Positions 8,941 through 17,735 of a stretch of 50,769 bases of DNA are shown one piece after another (position 1 is the stretch's first letter; each line of letters begins with the position of its first letter). The notes beneath the pieces were generated by a model that saw nothing but the letters and a program-made list of their open reading frames with translations, was not told the origin of the DNA and ran no database searches. The stretch covers positions 40,383-91,151 of the forward strand of contig NZ_LACC01000040.1 of assembly GCF_000967965.1 (NCBI RefSeq). The letters run 5' to 3'. Source of the stretch: Pseudomonas fluorescens. GTDB lineage: Bacteria > Pseudomonadota > Gammaproteobacteria > Pseudomonadales > Pseudomonadaceae. The translations under genes and the position numbers were made by a program.

Positions 8941-9621
8941 TCATGGAACCTTATTGATGAGCGCGGCGCCCTGGTTCCTGACATTGCCAACGGCCCTGTC
9001 GACCTTGTACCACTCAAATACCTCACTGACCTCGCCCTGGGATAACGCCATTTCCTCGGCCCGCTCCTTGGGCGTGGCCGGGTCCAGCCATTCCCGCGCC
9101 AGTTCGGGCGAGAACACCACCGGTCGCCGGTCATGCACGTCAAGCAGGCCGCCTGCGCTGTCGGCCGTCAGGATGACGAAACCATCGTGCTCCCTGTGAG
9201 GGGCTCCGCCGATGGGGTACTGGCCGATGGCCGCGCAGAAAACCGGTGCCCGATTCCGTCGCCGGATCAACCACGGTTGTTTGTTGCCGTCACCGGCGTC
9301 GACCCATTCGAACCAGTTATCAATCGGGCAGATCGCACGATGGGGCCAGATCGCCCGGAAGTAGGGGCCGTGGGCGACTTTCTCGACCCGGGCATTGACC
9401 GGCTCCGTGCGATCCGTCGACCAGTGCGGTCGCCAACCCCAGCGCACGGCGTCGGCGTGCAGTCGCTCATTCTCCAGGTGCAACAGGGCGAGTTGCGTGG
9501 TGGGGGCGGCGTTGTAGTGCCCCAGGGGTTCGTTGCCGACGTGATTGATCAGCGCGTCGGGGATGCTCAGCACCGCTACGAAGTCGTGGATTCCACGGTA
9601 TTGCGACAGTCGTCCGCACAT
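8941..9621 (-). CDS. SOS response-associated peptidase (SRAP; YedK/HMCES family)
   Basis: A 226-residue SRAP-domain protein. Homologues (YedK, HMCES) form a thiazolidine DNA-protein crosslink at abasic sites in single-stranded DNA. The required residues are present: Cys2 (MCGR), Asn76 (VNARVE), Glu105 (WFEW) and His163 (VHDRRP). The last motif usually reads HDRMP; here Arg replaces Met. It is single-domain and of normal length. No LexA box is obvious upstream. Function comes from the family. Confidence 0.93.
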   Translation of the reverse strand: MCGRLSQYRGIHDFVAVLSIPDALINHVGNEPLGHYNAAPTTQLALLHLENERLHADAVRWGWRPHWSTDRTEPVNARVEKVAHGPYFRAIWPHRAICPIDNWFEWVDAGDGNKQPWLIRRRNRAPVFCAAIGQYPIGGAPHREHDGFVILTADSAGGLLDVHDRRPVVFSPELAREWLDPATPKERAEEMALSQGEVSEVFEWYKVDRAVGNVRNQGAALINKVP

Positions 9622-9828
9622 GGCCTGACACTCCGGTTAAGACGCTCCGACCGAAGCTTTGAGTCTAGTTGCTTGTGGCGAAACGGGCCTGGCAAGCTCC
9701 GGAACCAAACCCGGTGTACCCTATCCAACCTCGGCCCGTCGTCTCGATGCGGGCCGACGACGGATGAGCGGGCGAAGGATCCTTGCCCATTGAAGTATCG
9801 ACCGTGATGGTCTGGCCCAAGGCAAAAG

Positions 9829-10728
9829 ATGAAACGATTGTTCAAGTGTTTGACAGTGTGCGCCCTGGCAGTGGGTCTGCTGGGTTGTATCGCCGCACCG
9901 ATCGAAATGACTCCGCGGACCGAGCAGCGTTTGCAGGCGCAGCCCCCCATCCGGTTTCTGCTGACCTTCGATGACGGTCCCAGCGCATCGAGCTGGTGGA
10001 ATCCGACCGTCACGGTATTGGAGAGCCTGGCGCAAAACCCGCTGCAACCGGACATCAAGGCCGTGTTCTTCGTGCAAACCCGCGCTCCGCGAGCCGGTGG
10101 CAGCGAGTTGGGCCGGGACATCATGCGTCGCGAACATGCCGAAGGTCATATCCTGGGCTTTCACACGGCGACACCCTGGCACACCAATCATCGCTCCCTT
10201 GACCCGCCAGTGTTGGAGCAGGCCCTCAATGATGGCAGCGCCGACATCGCCGCGATTACCGGCGCCCCGCCAACCCTGTTGCGCCCGCCATTCTGGAACT
10301 ACGACAAACGCACCTTCGCCGCTTATCAGCAGCATGGCCTGCGCGTGCTGCTCACCGACTTGAGCGCCAATGACGGCAAGATCTGGGGCTTCAACGCCAG
10401 CCCCCGGCGCCGGTCGCACATGCTGCGTTCGATGTCCGAAGTTCGCGAACGCATTGCCCGTGGCGAATTGCCGGTGGTCGACGGCGTGATTCCGGTGGTG
10501 GTGACCTTCCACGACCTCAACCGCTATACCGCCCGGCATACCCGTGAGTACCTGCAGATTCTGCTCGACAGCGCCCGGGAGACCGGAGTGAAAACCGCCG
10601 ACAAGCCGTTTTACGACGATCAGGCTGCGCTACAGCGGGCGGCCATGGCGCGAACCGTACGCGACGGTTCGCAGCCAGTCGAGTTGCCGGGGTTCTGGAA
10701 CTGGATCTGGGGTGGTAATTCCCACTGA
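9829..10728 (+). CDS. Polysaccharide deacetylase-family lipoprotein
   Basis: A 299-residue exported protein. A lipobox LLGC ends at Cys20, so it should be a lipoprotein. The NodB-type domain begins with TFDDGP (46-51), where the metal-binding Asp lies. A His-rich metal-site region (GFHTATPWHTNH) and an RPPFWN motif follow. The family removes N- or O-acetyl groups from glycans in the envelope; the exact substrate is unknown. The spacing around the first motif is slightly unusual because a 20-residue insertion precedes the second. No operon partner is evident. Confidence 0.85.
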   Translation: MKRLFKCLTVCALAVGLLGCIAAPIEMTPRTEQRLQAQPPIRFLLTFDDGPSASSWWNPTVTVLESLAQNPLQPDIKAVFFVQTRAPRAGGSELGRDIMRREHAEGHILGFHTATPWHTNHRSLDPPVLEQALNDGSADIAAITGAPPTLLRPPFWNYDKRTFAAYQQHGLRVLLTDLSANDGKIWGFNASPRRRSHMLRSMSEVRERIARGELPVVDGVIPVVVTFHDLNRYTARHTREYLQILLDSARETGVKTADKPFYDDQAALQRAAMARTVRDGSQPVELPGFWNWIWGGNSH

Positions 10729-10847
10729 GTTGCCGGAAATGCGAGGGGTATAACAAAATTGACGGCAATTTACTGGCGCAAAATCGGCAAAGTGTAACTA
10801 TGCTGATACGGATCCAATCCAACTGACTATCGCCCGAGGGACCGGCC

Positions 10848-11087
10848 ATGCTTCCGATTTCAGTTCTTTGCAACATCGTAGAGTCCGGTTTTGAGCCGCT
10901 GTCGTGCGAGTGCACGGAGAGTCTCGGACTGCTGCGCATCGAAGTCTACGATTCCGTCACCAAGCGAGTGGAGTTGTTGATCAGCGGTGTTTCGACGGCG
11001 GAGCTGACCAGCGTACGCGCCATCTCTGATTTTGTCGGCGAGTTGCGTACCGAGATGAGGGCAGGGCGCCGGGCGTTTGCCGGTTGA
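10848..11087 (+). CDS. DUF1652 family protein
   Basis: A 79-residue soluble protein with the DUF1652 pattern (IVESGFEPLSCEC...L.IEVYD...V.LLISGV). The family is essentially confined to Pseudomonas and has no known function. The start ATG is preceded by GAGGGACCGG. It converges with catR, with only six bases between stop codons. Confidence 0.82.
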   Translation: MLPISVLCNIVESGFEPLSCECTESLGLLRIEVYDSVTKRVELLISGVSTAELTSVRAISDFVGELRTEMRAGRRAFAG

Positions 11088-11093
11088 TCGTTG

Positions 11094-11978
11094 TCAGCCT
11101 CGTGGCAACAGCTCATCAATCATCCGCAAACAATGGTTCAACCCCGGCGATACATCGCCCACCCGTCGGCTGAGAATGATCGGCGAGGTGGCGTTGTCTT
11201 CCAGTAGCGGGGTGAAGCCGATGTCGTCGCGGTGCAGCAACTGCACCGAGGCCGGCACCAGGGTGATCCCGATTCCTGCCCCCACCAGACCGATCGCCGT
11301 TTGCAGTTCGTTGGTCCATTGCGCGACGTGGATGCTCACGCCGTAGGACTCGAACAGGGCAATCACATGGTCGGCGTAACTCGGCCGTGGATTGCCGGGG
11401 TACAGCACAAAGGGTTCCTTCGCCAGATCCCGCAGGCTGATGGGACCTGCAAGCAACGGATGGCCGGCGGGCAGGGCGGCAACCAGGCGGTCTTCGGTGA
11501 GCACGGTCTGGACGATGGCCGGGTCGTCGATACGGATCCGGCCGAAACCGATGTCGATGCGCCCGGCCTTGAGCGCCTGCACCTGTTGCAGGGTGGTCAT
11601 CTCCGAAAGCCCCAGCTCCAACTCCAGCGGCTCGCCACTGCGTAACCGCCGGATCAGCTCCGGCAACACGCCATACAGTGTCGACGGCGCAAAACCGATA
11701 CCCAGCCAGGTCTTTTCTCCCAATCCGATACGCCGGGTGTTGTCGCAGACCTTGTTCAGTTGTTCGAGCAGGGCGGTGGAGTGCTCATGGAAAAACCGCC
11801 CGGCGTCGGTCAACTTCAGCGGTCGGCCGCGCTCGAGCAGCATCACCCCCAGTTCGTCCTCCAGTTGCTGGATCTGCCGGCTCAAGGGCGGCTGGGCGAT
11901 GTGCAGCAACTCGGCCGCACGGGTGAAATTGAGGGTTTGAGCCAATACCTGGAAATAACGCAGGTGACGCAGTTCCAT
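11094..11978 (-). CDS. catR: LysR-family regulator of the catechol branch, CatR
   Basis: A 294-residue LysR regulator divergent from catB, as in other pseudomonads. The helix-turn-helix (NFTRAAELLHIAQPPLSRQIQQ) lies near residues 17-38, and the effector domain from about 90. CatR activates catBCA in response to cis,cis-muconate and represses its own gene. The 127-base gap to catB contains a T-N11-A inverted repeat (12005-12019) suited to it. The assignment rests on sequence style plus the divergent catBCA context. Confidence 0.92.
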   Translation of the reverse strand: MELRHLRYFQVLAQTLNFTRAAELLHIAQPPLSRQIQQLEDELGVMLLERGRPLKLTDAGRFFHEHSTALLEQLNKVCDNTRRIGLGEKTWLGIGFAPSTLYGVLPELIRRLRSGEPLELELGLSEMTTLQQVQALKAGRIDIGFGRIRIDDPAIVQTVLTEDRLVAALPAGHPLLAGPISLRDLAKEPFVLYPGNPRPSYADHVIALFESYGVSIHVAQWTNELQTAIGLVGAGIGITLVPASVQLLHRDDIGFTPLLEDNATSPIILSRRVGDVSPGLNHCLRMIDELLPRG

Positions 11979-12004
11979 GGAGCCTCCAGACGCGGATCTG
12001 TTGC

Positions 12005-12019
12005 ATACCTTTAAGGTAT
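12005..12019. promoter_or_regulatory. Probable CatR operator (repression binding site)
   Basis: ATACCTTTAAGGTAT is an inverted repeat with a T-N11-A core, the classic LysR box, in the catR-catB gap. A candidate catB promoter (TTGGCA at 12040-12045 and GAGAAT near 12064) would place this box at about -63, where LysR activators usually hold their primary site. The weaker ATTCTATATTGGCAT near 12033 would then be the activation site at about -35. The promoter call is tentative; the repeat itself is clear. Confidence 0.65.
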
Positions 12020-12105
12020 CAAGTCAGACCAATTCTATATTGGCATCGGGAAAAAAGCCGTACGAGAATCGATTCCAGAACTTCAAGAACCTGACGGGTA
12101 TCGAA

Positions 12106-13254
12106 ATGCTTGCAACAGCCATTGAGTCGATCGAGACGATCATCGTCGATCTGCCGACCATCCGCCCGCACAAGCTGGCGATGCACACCATGCAGAACCA
12201 GACCCTGGTGATCATTCGCGTGCGTTGCGCCGACGGCATCGAAGGCATCGGCGAATCCACCACCATCGGTGGCCTGGCCTACGGCAATGAAAGCCCGGAC
12301 AGCATCAAGACCAACATCGACACGCACTTCGCACCGCTGTTGATCGGCCAGGACAGCAATAACGTCAACGCGGCCATGTTGCGTCTGGAGCGCAGCATTC
12401 GCGGCAACACCTTCGCCAAATCCGGTATCGAAACCGCACTGCTCGATGCCCTGGGCAAACGCCTCGGCCTGCCGGTCAGCGAATTGCTTGGTGGCCGTGT
12501 TCGCGACGCGCTGCCGGTGGCCTGGACCCTGGCCAGTGGCGACACCGAGAAGGACATCGCCGAGGCGGAAAAAATGCTCGACCTGCGTCGCCACCGCATC
12601 TTCAAACTGAAGATCGGTGCCGGTGAGGTCAACCGCGACCTGGCCCATGTGATTGCGATCAAAAAAGCCCTGGGTGACCGCGCCAGCGTACGGGTCGACG
12701 TCAATCAGGCCTGGGACGAAGCGGTGGCGATACGGGCCTGCCGGATTCTCGGCACCAATGGTATCGACCTGATCGAACAGCCGATCTCGCGCAACAACCG
12801 CGCCGGCATGGCCCGCCTCAACGCCATGAGCCCGGCACCGATCATGGCCGACGAATCCATCGAATGCGTGGAAGATGCGTTCAACCTGGCCCGCGAAGGC
12901 GCGGCTTCGGTGTTCGCCCTGAAAATCGCCAAGAACGGTGGCCCACGTGCCGTATTGCGCACCGCCTCCATCGCCGAAGCGGCCGGTATCGCCCTGTACG
13001 GCGGCACCATGCTTGAAGGTGGCCTGGGCACCATGGCCTCGGCCCATGCCTTCGTTACCCTGAACAAACTGGCGTGGGACACCGAACTGTTCGGCCCGCT
13101 GCTGCTGACTGAAGACATTCTCAGCGAACCGCTGGTGTATCGCGATTTTGAACTGCACGTGCCGAACACCCCGGGTCTGGGCCTGAGCCTGGATGAGGAA
13201 CGCCTGGCGTTTTTCCGCCGCGACAAGACATCCACTGCCATTCACCAAGCCTGA
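12106..13254 (+). CDS. catB: Muconate cycloisomerase (cis,cis-muconate lactonizing enzyme)
   Basis: A 382-residue enolase-superfamily enzyme that converts cis,cis-muconate to muconolactone in the beta-ketoadipate pathway. From the ATG at 12106 the key residues fall at Lys167 and Lys169 (FKLKIG), Asp198, Glu224 and Asp249 (metal ligands) and Lys273. This is the numbering known for the P. putida enzyme, which supports this start over the longer open frame beginning at 11977. No strong Shine-Dalgarno site precedes it. It is the first gene of catBCA, and catC starts 10 bases after its stop. Confidence 0.96.
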   Translation: MLATAIESIETIIVDLPTIRPHKLAMHTMQNQTLVIIRVRCADGIEGIGESTTIGGLAYGNESPDSIKTNIDTHFAPLLIGQDSNNVNAAMLRLERSIRGNTFAKSGIETALLDALGKRLGLPVSELLGGRVRDALPVAWTLASGDTEKDIAEAEKMLDLRRHRIFKLKIGAGEVNRDLAHVIAIKKALGDRASVRVDVNQAWDEAVAIRACRILGTNGIDLIEQPISRNNRAGMARLNAMSPAPIMADESIECVEDAFNLAREGAASVFALKIAKNGGPRAVLRTASIAEAAGIALYGGTMLEGGLGTMASAHAFVTLNKLAWDTELFGPLLLTEDILSEPLVYRDFELHVPNTPGLGLSLDEERLAFFRRDKTSTAIHQA

Positions 13255-13264
13255 GGAGAGCATT

Positions 13265-13555
13265 ATGCTGTTCCACGTAAAAATGACCGTGAACCTGCCG
13301 GTCGACATGAACCCGGAAGCGGCAGCCAAACTCAAGGCTGACGAAAAAGCCCTGGCCCAGCGTCTGCAAGAGCAGGGCAAGTGGCGCCACCTGTGGCGCA
13401 TCGCCGGGCACTACGCCAACTACAGCGTGTTCGATGTCGACAGCGTTCAGGAACTGCATGACCTGCTGATGCAATTGCCACTGTTTCCGTACATGGCCAT
13501 CGAGATCGACGCGATGTGCCGGCATCCTTCTTCCATCCGTGACGATGACCGCTGA
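13265..13555 (+). CDS. catC: Muconolactone delta-isomerase
   Basis: A 96-residue enzyme that isomerises muconolactone to beta-ketoadipate enol-lactone. It begins MLFHVKMTVNLP and contains the WRHLWRIAGHYANYSVFDV segment typical of CatC. These proteins form decamers. The start is set by GAGGAGAG about 6-13 bases upstream. It sits between catB and catA in one operon, and its length is normal. Confidence 0.96.
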   Translation: MLFHVKMTVNLPVDMNPEAAAKLKADEKALAQRLQEQGKWRHLWRIAGHYANYSVFDVDSVQELHDLLMQLPLFPYMAIEIDAMCRHPSSIRDDDR

Positions 13556-13607
13556 GCCCAGCCTGTTCAGCGCGCTACCCTAATAATTACAAGATGAGGA
13601 ACCCAGA

Positions 13608-14537
13608 ATGAACGTCAAGATTTCCCACACTGCCGAAGTCCAGAAATTTCTCGAAGAGGCCAGCGGCCTGCACAACGACGCCGGCGACCCACGGACCAAG
13701 GCATTGGTCTACCGCATCCTGCGTGATTCGGTGAACATCATCGAAGACCTGGCCGTGACCCCGGAAGAGTTCTGGAAAGCGGTCAACTACCTCAACGTGC
13801 TGGGCGCTCGCCAGGAAGCCGGGCTGGTGGTGGCCGGTCTCGGTCTGGAGCACTACCTTGACCTGCTGATGGACGCCGAAGACGAGCAGGCCGGCAAGTC
13901 CGGCGGCACCCCGCGCACCATCGAAGGTCCACTGTACGTGGCGGGCGCGCCGCTGTCGGAAGGCGAAGCGCGCCTCGACGATGGCATCGATCCGGGTGTG
14001 ACCCTGTTCATGCAAGGCCGCGTGTTCAACACCGCTGGCGAACCTTTGGCCGGTGCCGTGGTAGACGTCTGGCACGCCAACACTGGCGGTACCTACTCGT
14101 ACTTCGACACCGCACAGTCGGAATTCAACCTGCGTCGCCGCATCGTTACCGACGCCGAAGGCCGCTACCGTTTCCGCAGCATCGTGCCGTCGGGCTACGG
14201 TTGCCCACCGGACGGTCCGACCCAGCAACTGCTCGATCAACTGGGCCGTCATGGCCAGCGTCCGGCGCACGTGCACTTCTTCATTTCCGCGCCGGATCAT
14301 CGCCACCTGACTACCCAGATCAATCTGGATGGCGAAAAGTACCTGCATGACGATTTCGCCTACGCCACCCGTGACGAGCTGATCGCCAAGATCACCTTCA
14401 GCGACGATCAGCAGCGCGCGGCGGCCCATGGTGTGAGCGGTCGCTTTGCCGAAATCGAATTCGATTTCACCTTGCAGTCGTCTGCACAGCCTGAAGAACA
14501 GCAGCGCCACGAGCGGGTTCGCGCATTGGAGGACTGA
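13608..14537 (+). CDS. catA: Catechol 1,2-dioxygenase (intradiol)
   Basis: A 309-residue non-haem Fe(III) enzyme that cleaves catechol to cis,cis-muconate. The helical N-terminal dimerisation region (1-100) precedes the catalytic beta-sandwich with GPLYVAGAP (107-115). The iron ligands are Tyr163 (GTYSYFD), Tyr197 (PSGYGCP), His221 and His223 (RPAHVHFF). It is the third gene of catBCA, 52 bases after catC, with ATGAGGAAC upstream of the start. A REPIN follows directly. No second catA copy lies in the ben block here. Confidence 0.96.
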   Translation: MNVKISHTAEVQKFLEEASGLHNDAGDPRTKALVYRILRDSVNIIEDLAVTPEEFWKAVNYLNVLGARQEAGLVVAGLGLEHYLDLLMDAEDEQAGKSGGTPRTIEGPLYVAGAPLSEGEARLDDGIDPGVTLFMQGRVFNTAGEPLAGAVVDVWHANTGGTYSYFDTAQSEFNLRRRIVTDAEGRYRFRSIVPSGYGCPPDGPTQQLLDQLGRHGQRPAHVHFFISAPDHRHLTTQINLDGEKYLHDDFAYATRDELIAKITFSDDQQRAAAHGVSGRFAEIEFDFTLQSSAQPEEQQRHERVRALED

Positions 14538-14546
14538 TAACACAAT

Positions 14547-14640
14547 CCTGTAGGAGCGAGCCTGCTCGCGATAGCGGTTTAACATTCAACATCTATGTTG
14601 TTTGGTACTCCGTCATCGCGAGCAGGCTCGCTACTACAGG
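14547..14640. repeat. REPIN, family 1, after catA
   Basis: Inverted copies of the taggagcgagcctgctcgcga-type palindrome lie at 14547-14572 and about 14613-14640. The element separates the catBCA unit from benR and may stabilise the 3' end of the cat message. Confidence 0.85.
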
Positions 14641-14733
14641 GTGTTTGTGCAACTCGCCGGAAATATCTCAAGGGACTGACGCACTGTTCTAGAATGGCCC
14701 GACGCAACCTATAACAACAATGAGAGTGACCCG

Positions 14734-15693
14734 ATGATGCAAGCTCAACTGTTGAGTCAGCGCAGCAGAGTGTTCGACCATGCCGACCCTTATGCGGTGT
14801 CGGGCTACGTCAATCAGCACGTCGGTAACCACTGCATTGTCATGCCCCGTGCCGGCAGCCCGCTGGCCAGTCTCGACCATCGCAAGTTCGCCAGCCTCGA
14901 CCTGTGCCGCATCAGCTACGGCGCCAGTGTGCGCGTGACGTCCGGTGCGCTGGACAGCATCTATCACCTGCAAGTGCTGCTGCGCGGCAATTGCCTGTGG
15001 CGCGGCCACGGTCAGGAGCATTACTTCGCCCCCGGCGAACTGCTGTTGATCAATCCCGACGATCCGGTGGACCTGACGTACTCCGACGATTGCGAAAAAT
15101 TCATCCTCAAAGTCCCGACCCGCTTGTTTGAATCGGTCTGCGATGAGCAGCGCTGGCGCTATCCGGCGCAGGGCGTGCGTTTTCTGGAAAACCGTTATCA
15201 GCTCAATGAACTGGAAGGTTTCGTCAACTTGTTGGGGATGATCTGCCAGGAGGCTGAATCCACCGAGCAGATCCCCAGGGTGCAGGAGCATTACACGCAG
15301 ATCATCGTCAGCAAGATGCTCAGCCTGATGAAAACCAATGTCTGCCGCCTCGATCTGGGCTCGCAGACGGCCACGTTCGAGGCGATTGCCGATTACATCG
15401 CCAGTAACCTCAAGCAGGACATCGACAGCGAAGCACTGGCGCGCCAGGCGCACATGAGCCTGCGCTCGTTGTATGGACTGTTCGAGCGCAATGCCGGCGT
15501 TACGCCGAAAAACTACCTGCGCCAGAAACGCCTGGAACGCATCAATGCCTGCCTGAGCGACCCGACCTGCAACGTGCGCAACGTCACCGAAGTGGCGATG
15601 GATTACGGCTTCCTGCACCTGGGACGGTTCTCCGACAGCTACCGCAAGCAGTTCGGCGAATTGCCGTCCGATACCCTCAAACGTCGGCATTGA
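14734..15693 (+). CDS. benR: AraC/XylS-family activator of benzoate degradation, BenR
   Basis: A 319-residue AraC-family protein. The N-terminal cupin-like effector domain covers about 30-190, and two helix-turn-helix motifs lie in the C-terminal 100 residues (DSEALARQAHMSLRSLYGLFE; VTEVAMDYGFLHLGRFS). Its sequence is of the XylS/BenR type. BenR binds benzoate and activates benABCD, which starts 182 bases downstream. The intervening DNA carries two perfect XylS-type half-sites. A second in-frame Met follows the first codon. Confidence 0.95.
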   Translation: MMQAQLLSQRSRVFDHADPYAVSGYVNQHVGNHCIVMPRAGSPLASLDHRKFASLDLCRISYGASVRVTSGALDSIYHLQVLLRGNCLWRGHGQEHYFAPGELLLINPDDPVDLTYSDDCEKFILKVPTRLFESVCDEQRWRYPAQGVRFLENRYQLNELEGFVNLLGMICQEAESTEQIPRVQEHYTQIIVSKMLSLMKTNVCRLDLGSQTATFEAIADYIASNLKQDIDSEALARQAHMSLRSLYGLFERNAGVTPKNYLRQKRLERINACLSDPTCNVRNVTEVAMDYGFLHLGRFSDSYRKQFGELPSDTLKRRH

Positions 15694-15775
15694 GACCTTC
15701 AGGTTTGATGTTGTCTGATCCGACGATGGGGCCGGCACATTCACCATTGACGGCGCCTGACACACCGCCAGTGAC

Positions 15776-15811
15776 TGCACAAAACGGATAAAGGTCTGCA
15801 CCCCGCGGATA
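15776..15811 (+). promoter_or_regulatory. BenR operator: two TGCA-N6-GGNTA direct repeats
   Basis: TGCAcaaaacGGATA (15776-15790) and TGCAccccgcGGATA (15797-15811) match the XylS/BenR consensus exactly, with starts 21 bases apart. A -10-like TAGCAT lies at 15833-15838. A -35 hexamer 17 bases before that (15810-15815) would overlap the proximal repeat by two bases, which is the geometry known from the XylS-controlled Pm promoter. This makes a BenR-dependent benA promoter very likely. Confidence 0.85.
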
Positions 15812-15875
15812 GTCCGCCCCATTGCCCCGTCCTAGCATGACCCCTGCCTGAACAATAACAATGGAGGCGGCGGCC

Positions 15876-17240
15876 ATGACCCTGCGACCCGAATACGTAC
15901 ATTCCTTGCTTGAAGACGATCCCGAGCAGGGCCTCTATCGCTGCAAACGCGAGATGTTCACCGACCCCCGGTTGTTCGATCTGGAGATGGAACACATCTT
16001 CGAGGGCAACTGGCTGTACCTGGCCCACGAAAGCCAGATCCCCAACATCAACGATTTCTACACCACCACCATGGGGCGCCAGTCGATCTTCATCGCGCGC
16101 AACAAGGACGGTGTGCTCAACGCCTTCATCAATGCCTGCAGTCACCGTGGCGCGACCTTGTGCCGGCACAAGTCCGGCAACAAGAGCTCTTACACCTGCC
16201 CGTTCCACGGCTGGACCTTCAACAACTCCGGCAAACTGCTCAAGGTCAAGGATCCGGCCAACGCCGGCTACCCGTCGAGCTTCAACTGCGAAGGCTCCCA
16301 TGACCTGACCAAGGTTGCGCGTTTCGAGTCCTATCGCGGCTTCCTGTTCGGCAGCCTGAAAGCCGATGTGCTGCCACTGGTCGAGCACCTGGGCGAGTCG
16401 GCGAAGATCATCGACATGATCGTCGACCAGTCCGCCGATGGCCTGGAAGTGCTGCGCGGCTCTTCCAGCTACATCTACGAAGGCAACTGGAAGCTCACCG
16501 CCGAGAACGGCGCCGACGGCTACCACGTCAGCTCCGTGCACTGGAACTACGCGGCCACCCAGAACCAGCGCAAGCAGCGCGAGGCGGGTGACAGCAATCC
16601 GACCATGAGCGCCGGCAGCTGGGCCAAGCAGGGCGGCGGTTTCTATTCCTTCGACAAGGGCCACATGCTGCTCTGGACCCGCTGGGCCAACCCCGAGGAT
16701 CGTCCGCTCTACGAGCGCCGCGATGAGCTGGCGCAAGACTTCGGCAAGGCCCGCGCCGACTGGATGATCGAGAACTCGCGCAACCTGTGCCTGTACCCGA
16801 ACGTGTACCTGATGGACCAGTTCAGCTCGCAGATCCGCATCGCCCGGCCGATCTCGGTCAACCGCACGGAAATCACCATCTACTGCATCGCCCCCAAAGG
16901 CGAGAGCGACCACGCCCGTTCCAGCCGGATTCGTCAGTACGAGGATTTCTTCAACGTCAGCGGCATGGCCACGCCGGACGATCTGGAAGAGTTCCGCTCC
17001 TGCCAGACCAGCTATCAGGGCAGCGTCACCACCTGGAACGACATGTCCCGTGGCGCCGAGCACTGGATCGAAGGCGCCGACGAAGCAGCCAAGGAAATCG
17101 ACCTGCATCCGCTGCTCAGCGGCGTGCGCACCGAAGATGAGGGCCTGTTCGTGCTGCAACACAAGTATTGGCAGCAGACCATGCTCAAGGCCCTGGCGGC
17201 CGAGCAGTCGAAGCTGATCGCCGTGGAGGACGTGCAATGA
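15876..17240 (+). CDS. benA: Benzoate 1,2-dioxygenase, large (alpha) subunit
   Basis: A 454-residue Rieske oxygenase alpha subunit. With BenB and BenC it turns benzoate into the cis-diol 1,2-dihydroxycyclohexadiene carboxylate. The Rieske [2Fe-2S] ligands are Cys88, His90, Cys108 and His111 (CSHRG...CPFHG). The mononuclear iron site includes His216 and His221 (YHVSSVH), with the bridging Asp213. The start at 15876 is chosen because GGAGG lies eight bases before it; the ATG at 15861 contains that GGAGG. The stop overlaps the benB start (ATGA). Confidence 0.96.
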   Translation: MTLRPEYVHSLLEDDPEQGLYRCKREMFTDPRLFDLEMEHIFEGNWLYLAHESQIPNINDFYTTTMGRQSIFIARNKDGVLNAFINACSHRGATLCRHKSGNKSSYTCPFHGWTFNNSGKLLKVKDPANAGYPSSFNCEGSHDLTKVARFESYRGFLFGSLKADVLPLVEHLGESAKIIDMIVDQSADGLEVLRGSSSYIYEGNWKLTAENGADGYHVSSVHWNYAATQNQRKQREAGDSNPTMSAGSWAKQGGGFYSFDKGHMLLWTRWANPEDRPLYERRDELAQDFGKARADWMIENSRNLCLYPNVYLMDQFSSQIRIARPISVNRTEITIYCIAPKGESDHARSSRIRQYEDFFNVSGMATPDDLEEFRSCQTSYQGSVTTWNDMSRGAEHWIEGADEAAKEIDLHPLLSGVRTEDEGLFVLQHKYWQQTMLKALAAEQSKLIAVEDVQ

Positions 17241-17725
17241 CCATTTCCTATGAAGCGGTGCGCGATTTTCTCTACCGCGAAGCACGCTACCTCGACGACC
17301 GCCAGTGGGACGAATGGCTGGAACTGTACGCCCCCGACGCGACGTACTGGATGCCGTCCTGGGACGACAACGACGAGTTGACCGAGGACCCGCAGCGGGA
17401 AATCTCGCTGATCTGGTACGGCAACCGCACGGGCCTGGAAGACCGCATCTTCCGCATCAAGACCGAGCGCTCCAGCGCCAGCGTGCCGGACACTCGCACC
17501 TCCCACAACATCAGCAACATCGAGCTGCTCGAACAGAGCGACGGACTGTGCAAGGTGCGCTTCAACTGGCACACCCTGAGTTTTCGCTACAAGACCGTCG
17601 ACAGCTATTTCGGCAGCAGTTTCTACACCCTCGACGTGCGCGGTGAAAACACGCAGATCTTGGCCAAGAAAGTGATCCTGAAGAACGACTACGTTCGCCA
17701 GGTCATCGATGTTTACCACTTGTGA
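17237..17725 (+). CDS. benB: Benzoate 1,2-dioxygenase, small (beta) subunit
   Basis: A 162-residue beta subunit with the cone-shaped SnoaL/NTF2-like fold of ring-hydroxylating dioxygenases. Typical segments are FLYREARYLDDRQWDEWLELYA at the start and the WHTLSFRYKTVDSYFG region later. It supports the alpha3beta3 structure. The start is set by the four-base overlap with the benA stop, so translation is coupled. Length is normal. Confidence 0.95.
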   Translation: MTISYEAVRDFLYREARYLDDRQWDEWLELYAPDATYWMPSWDDNDELTEDPQREISLIWYGNRTGLEDRIFRIKTERSSASVPDTRTSHNISNIELLEQSDGLCKVRFNWHTLSFRYKTVDSYFGSSFYTLDVRGENTQILAKKVILKNDYVRQVIDVYHL

Positions 17726-17735
17726 GACTGCCGTC

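Noticed and set aside
12019..13401. A 460-codon minus-strand frame over catB
   Set aside because: It is antisense to catB, whose active-site residues fall at the expected positions.
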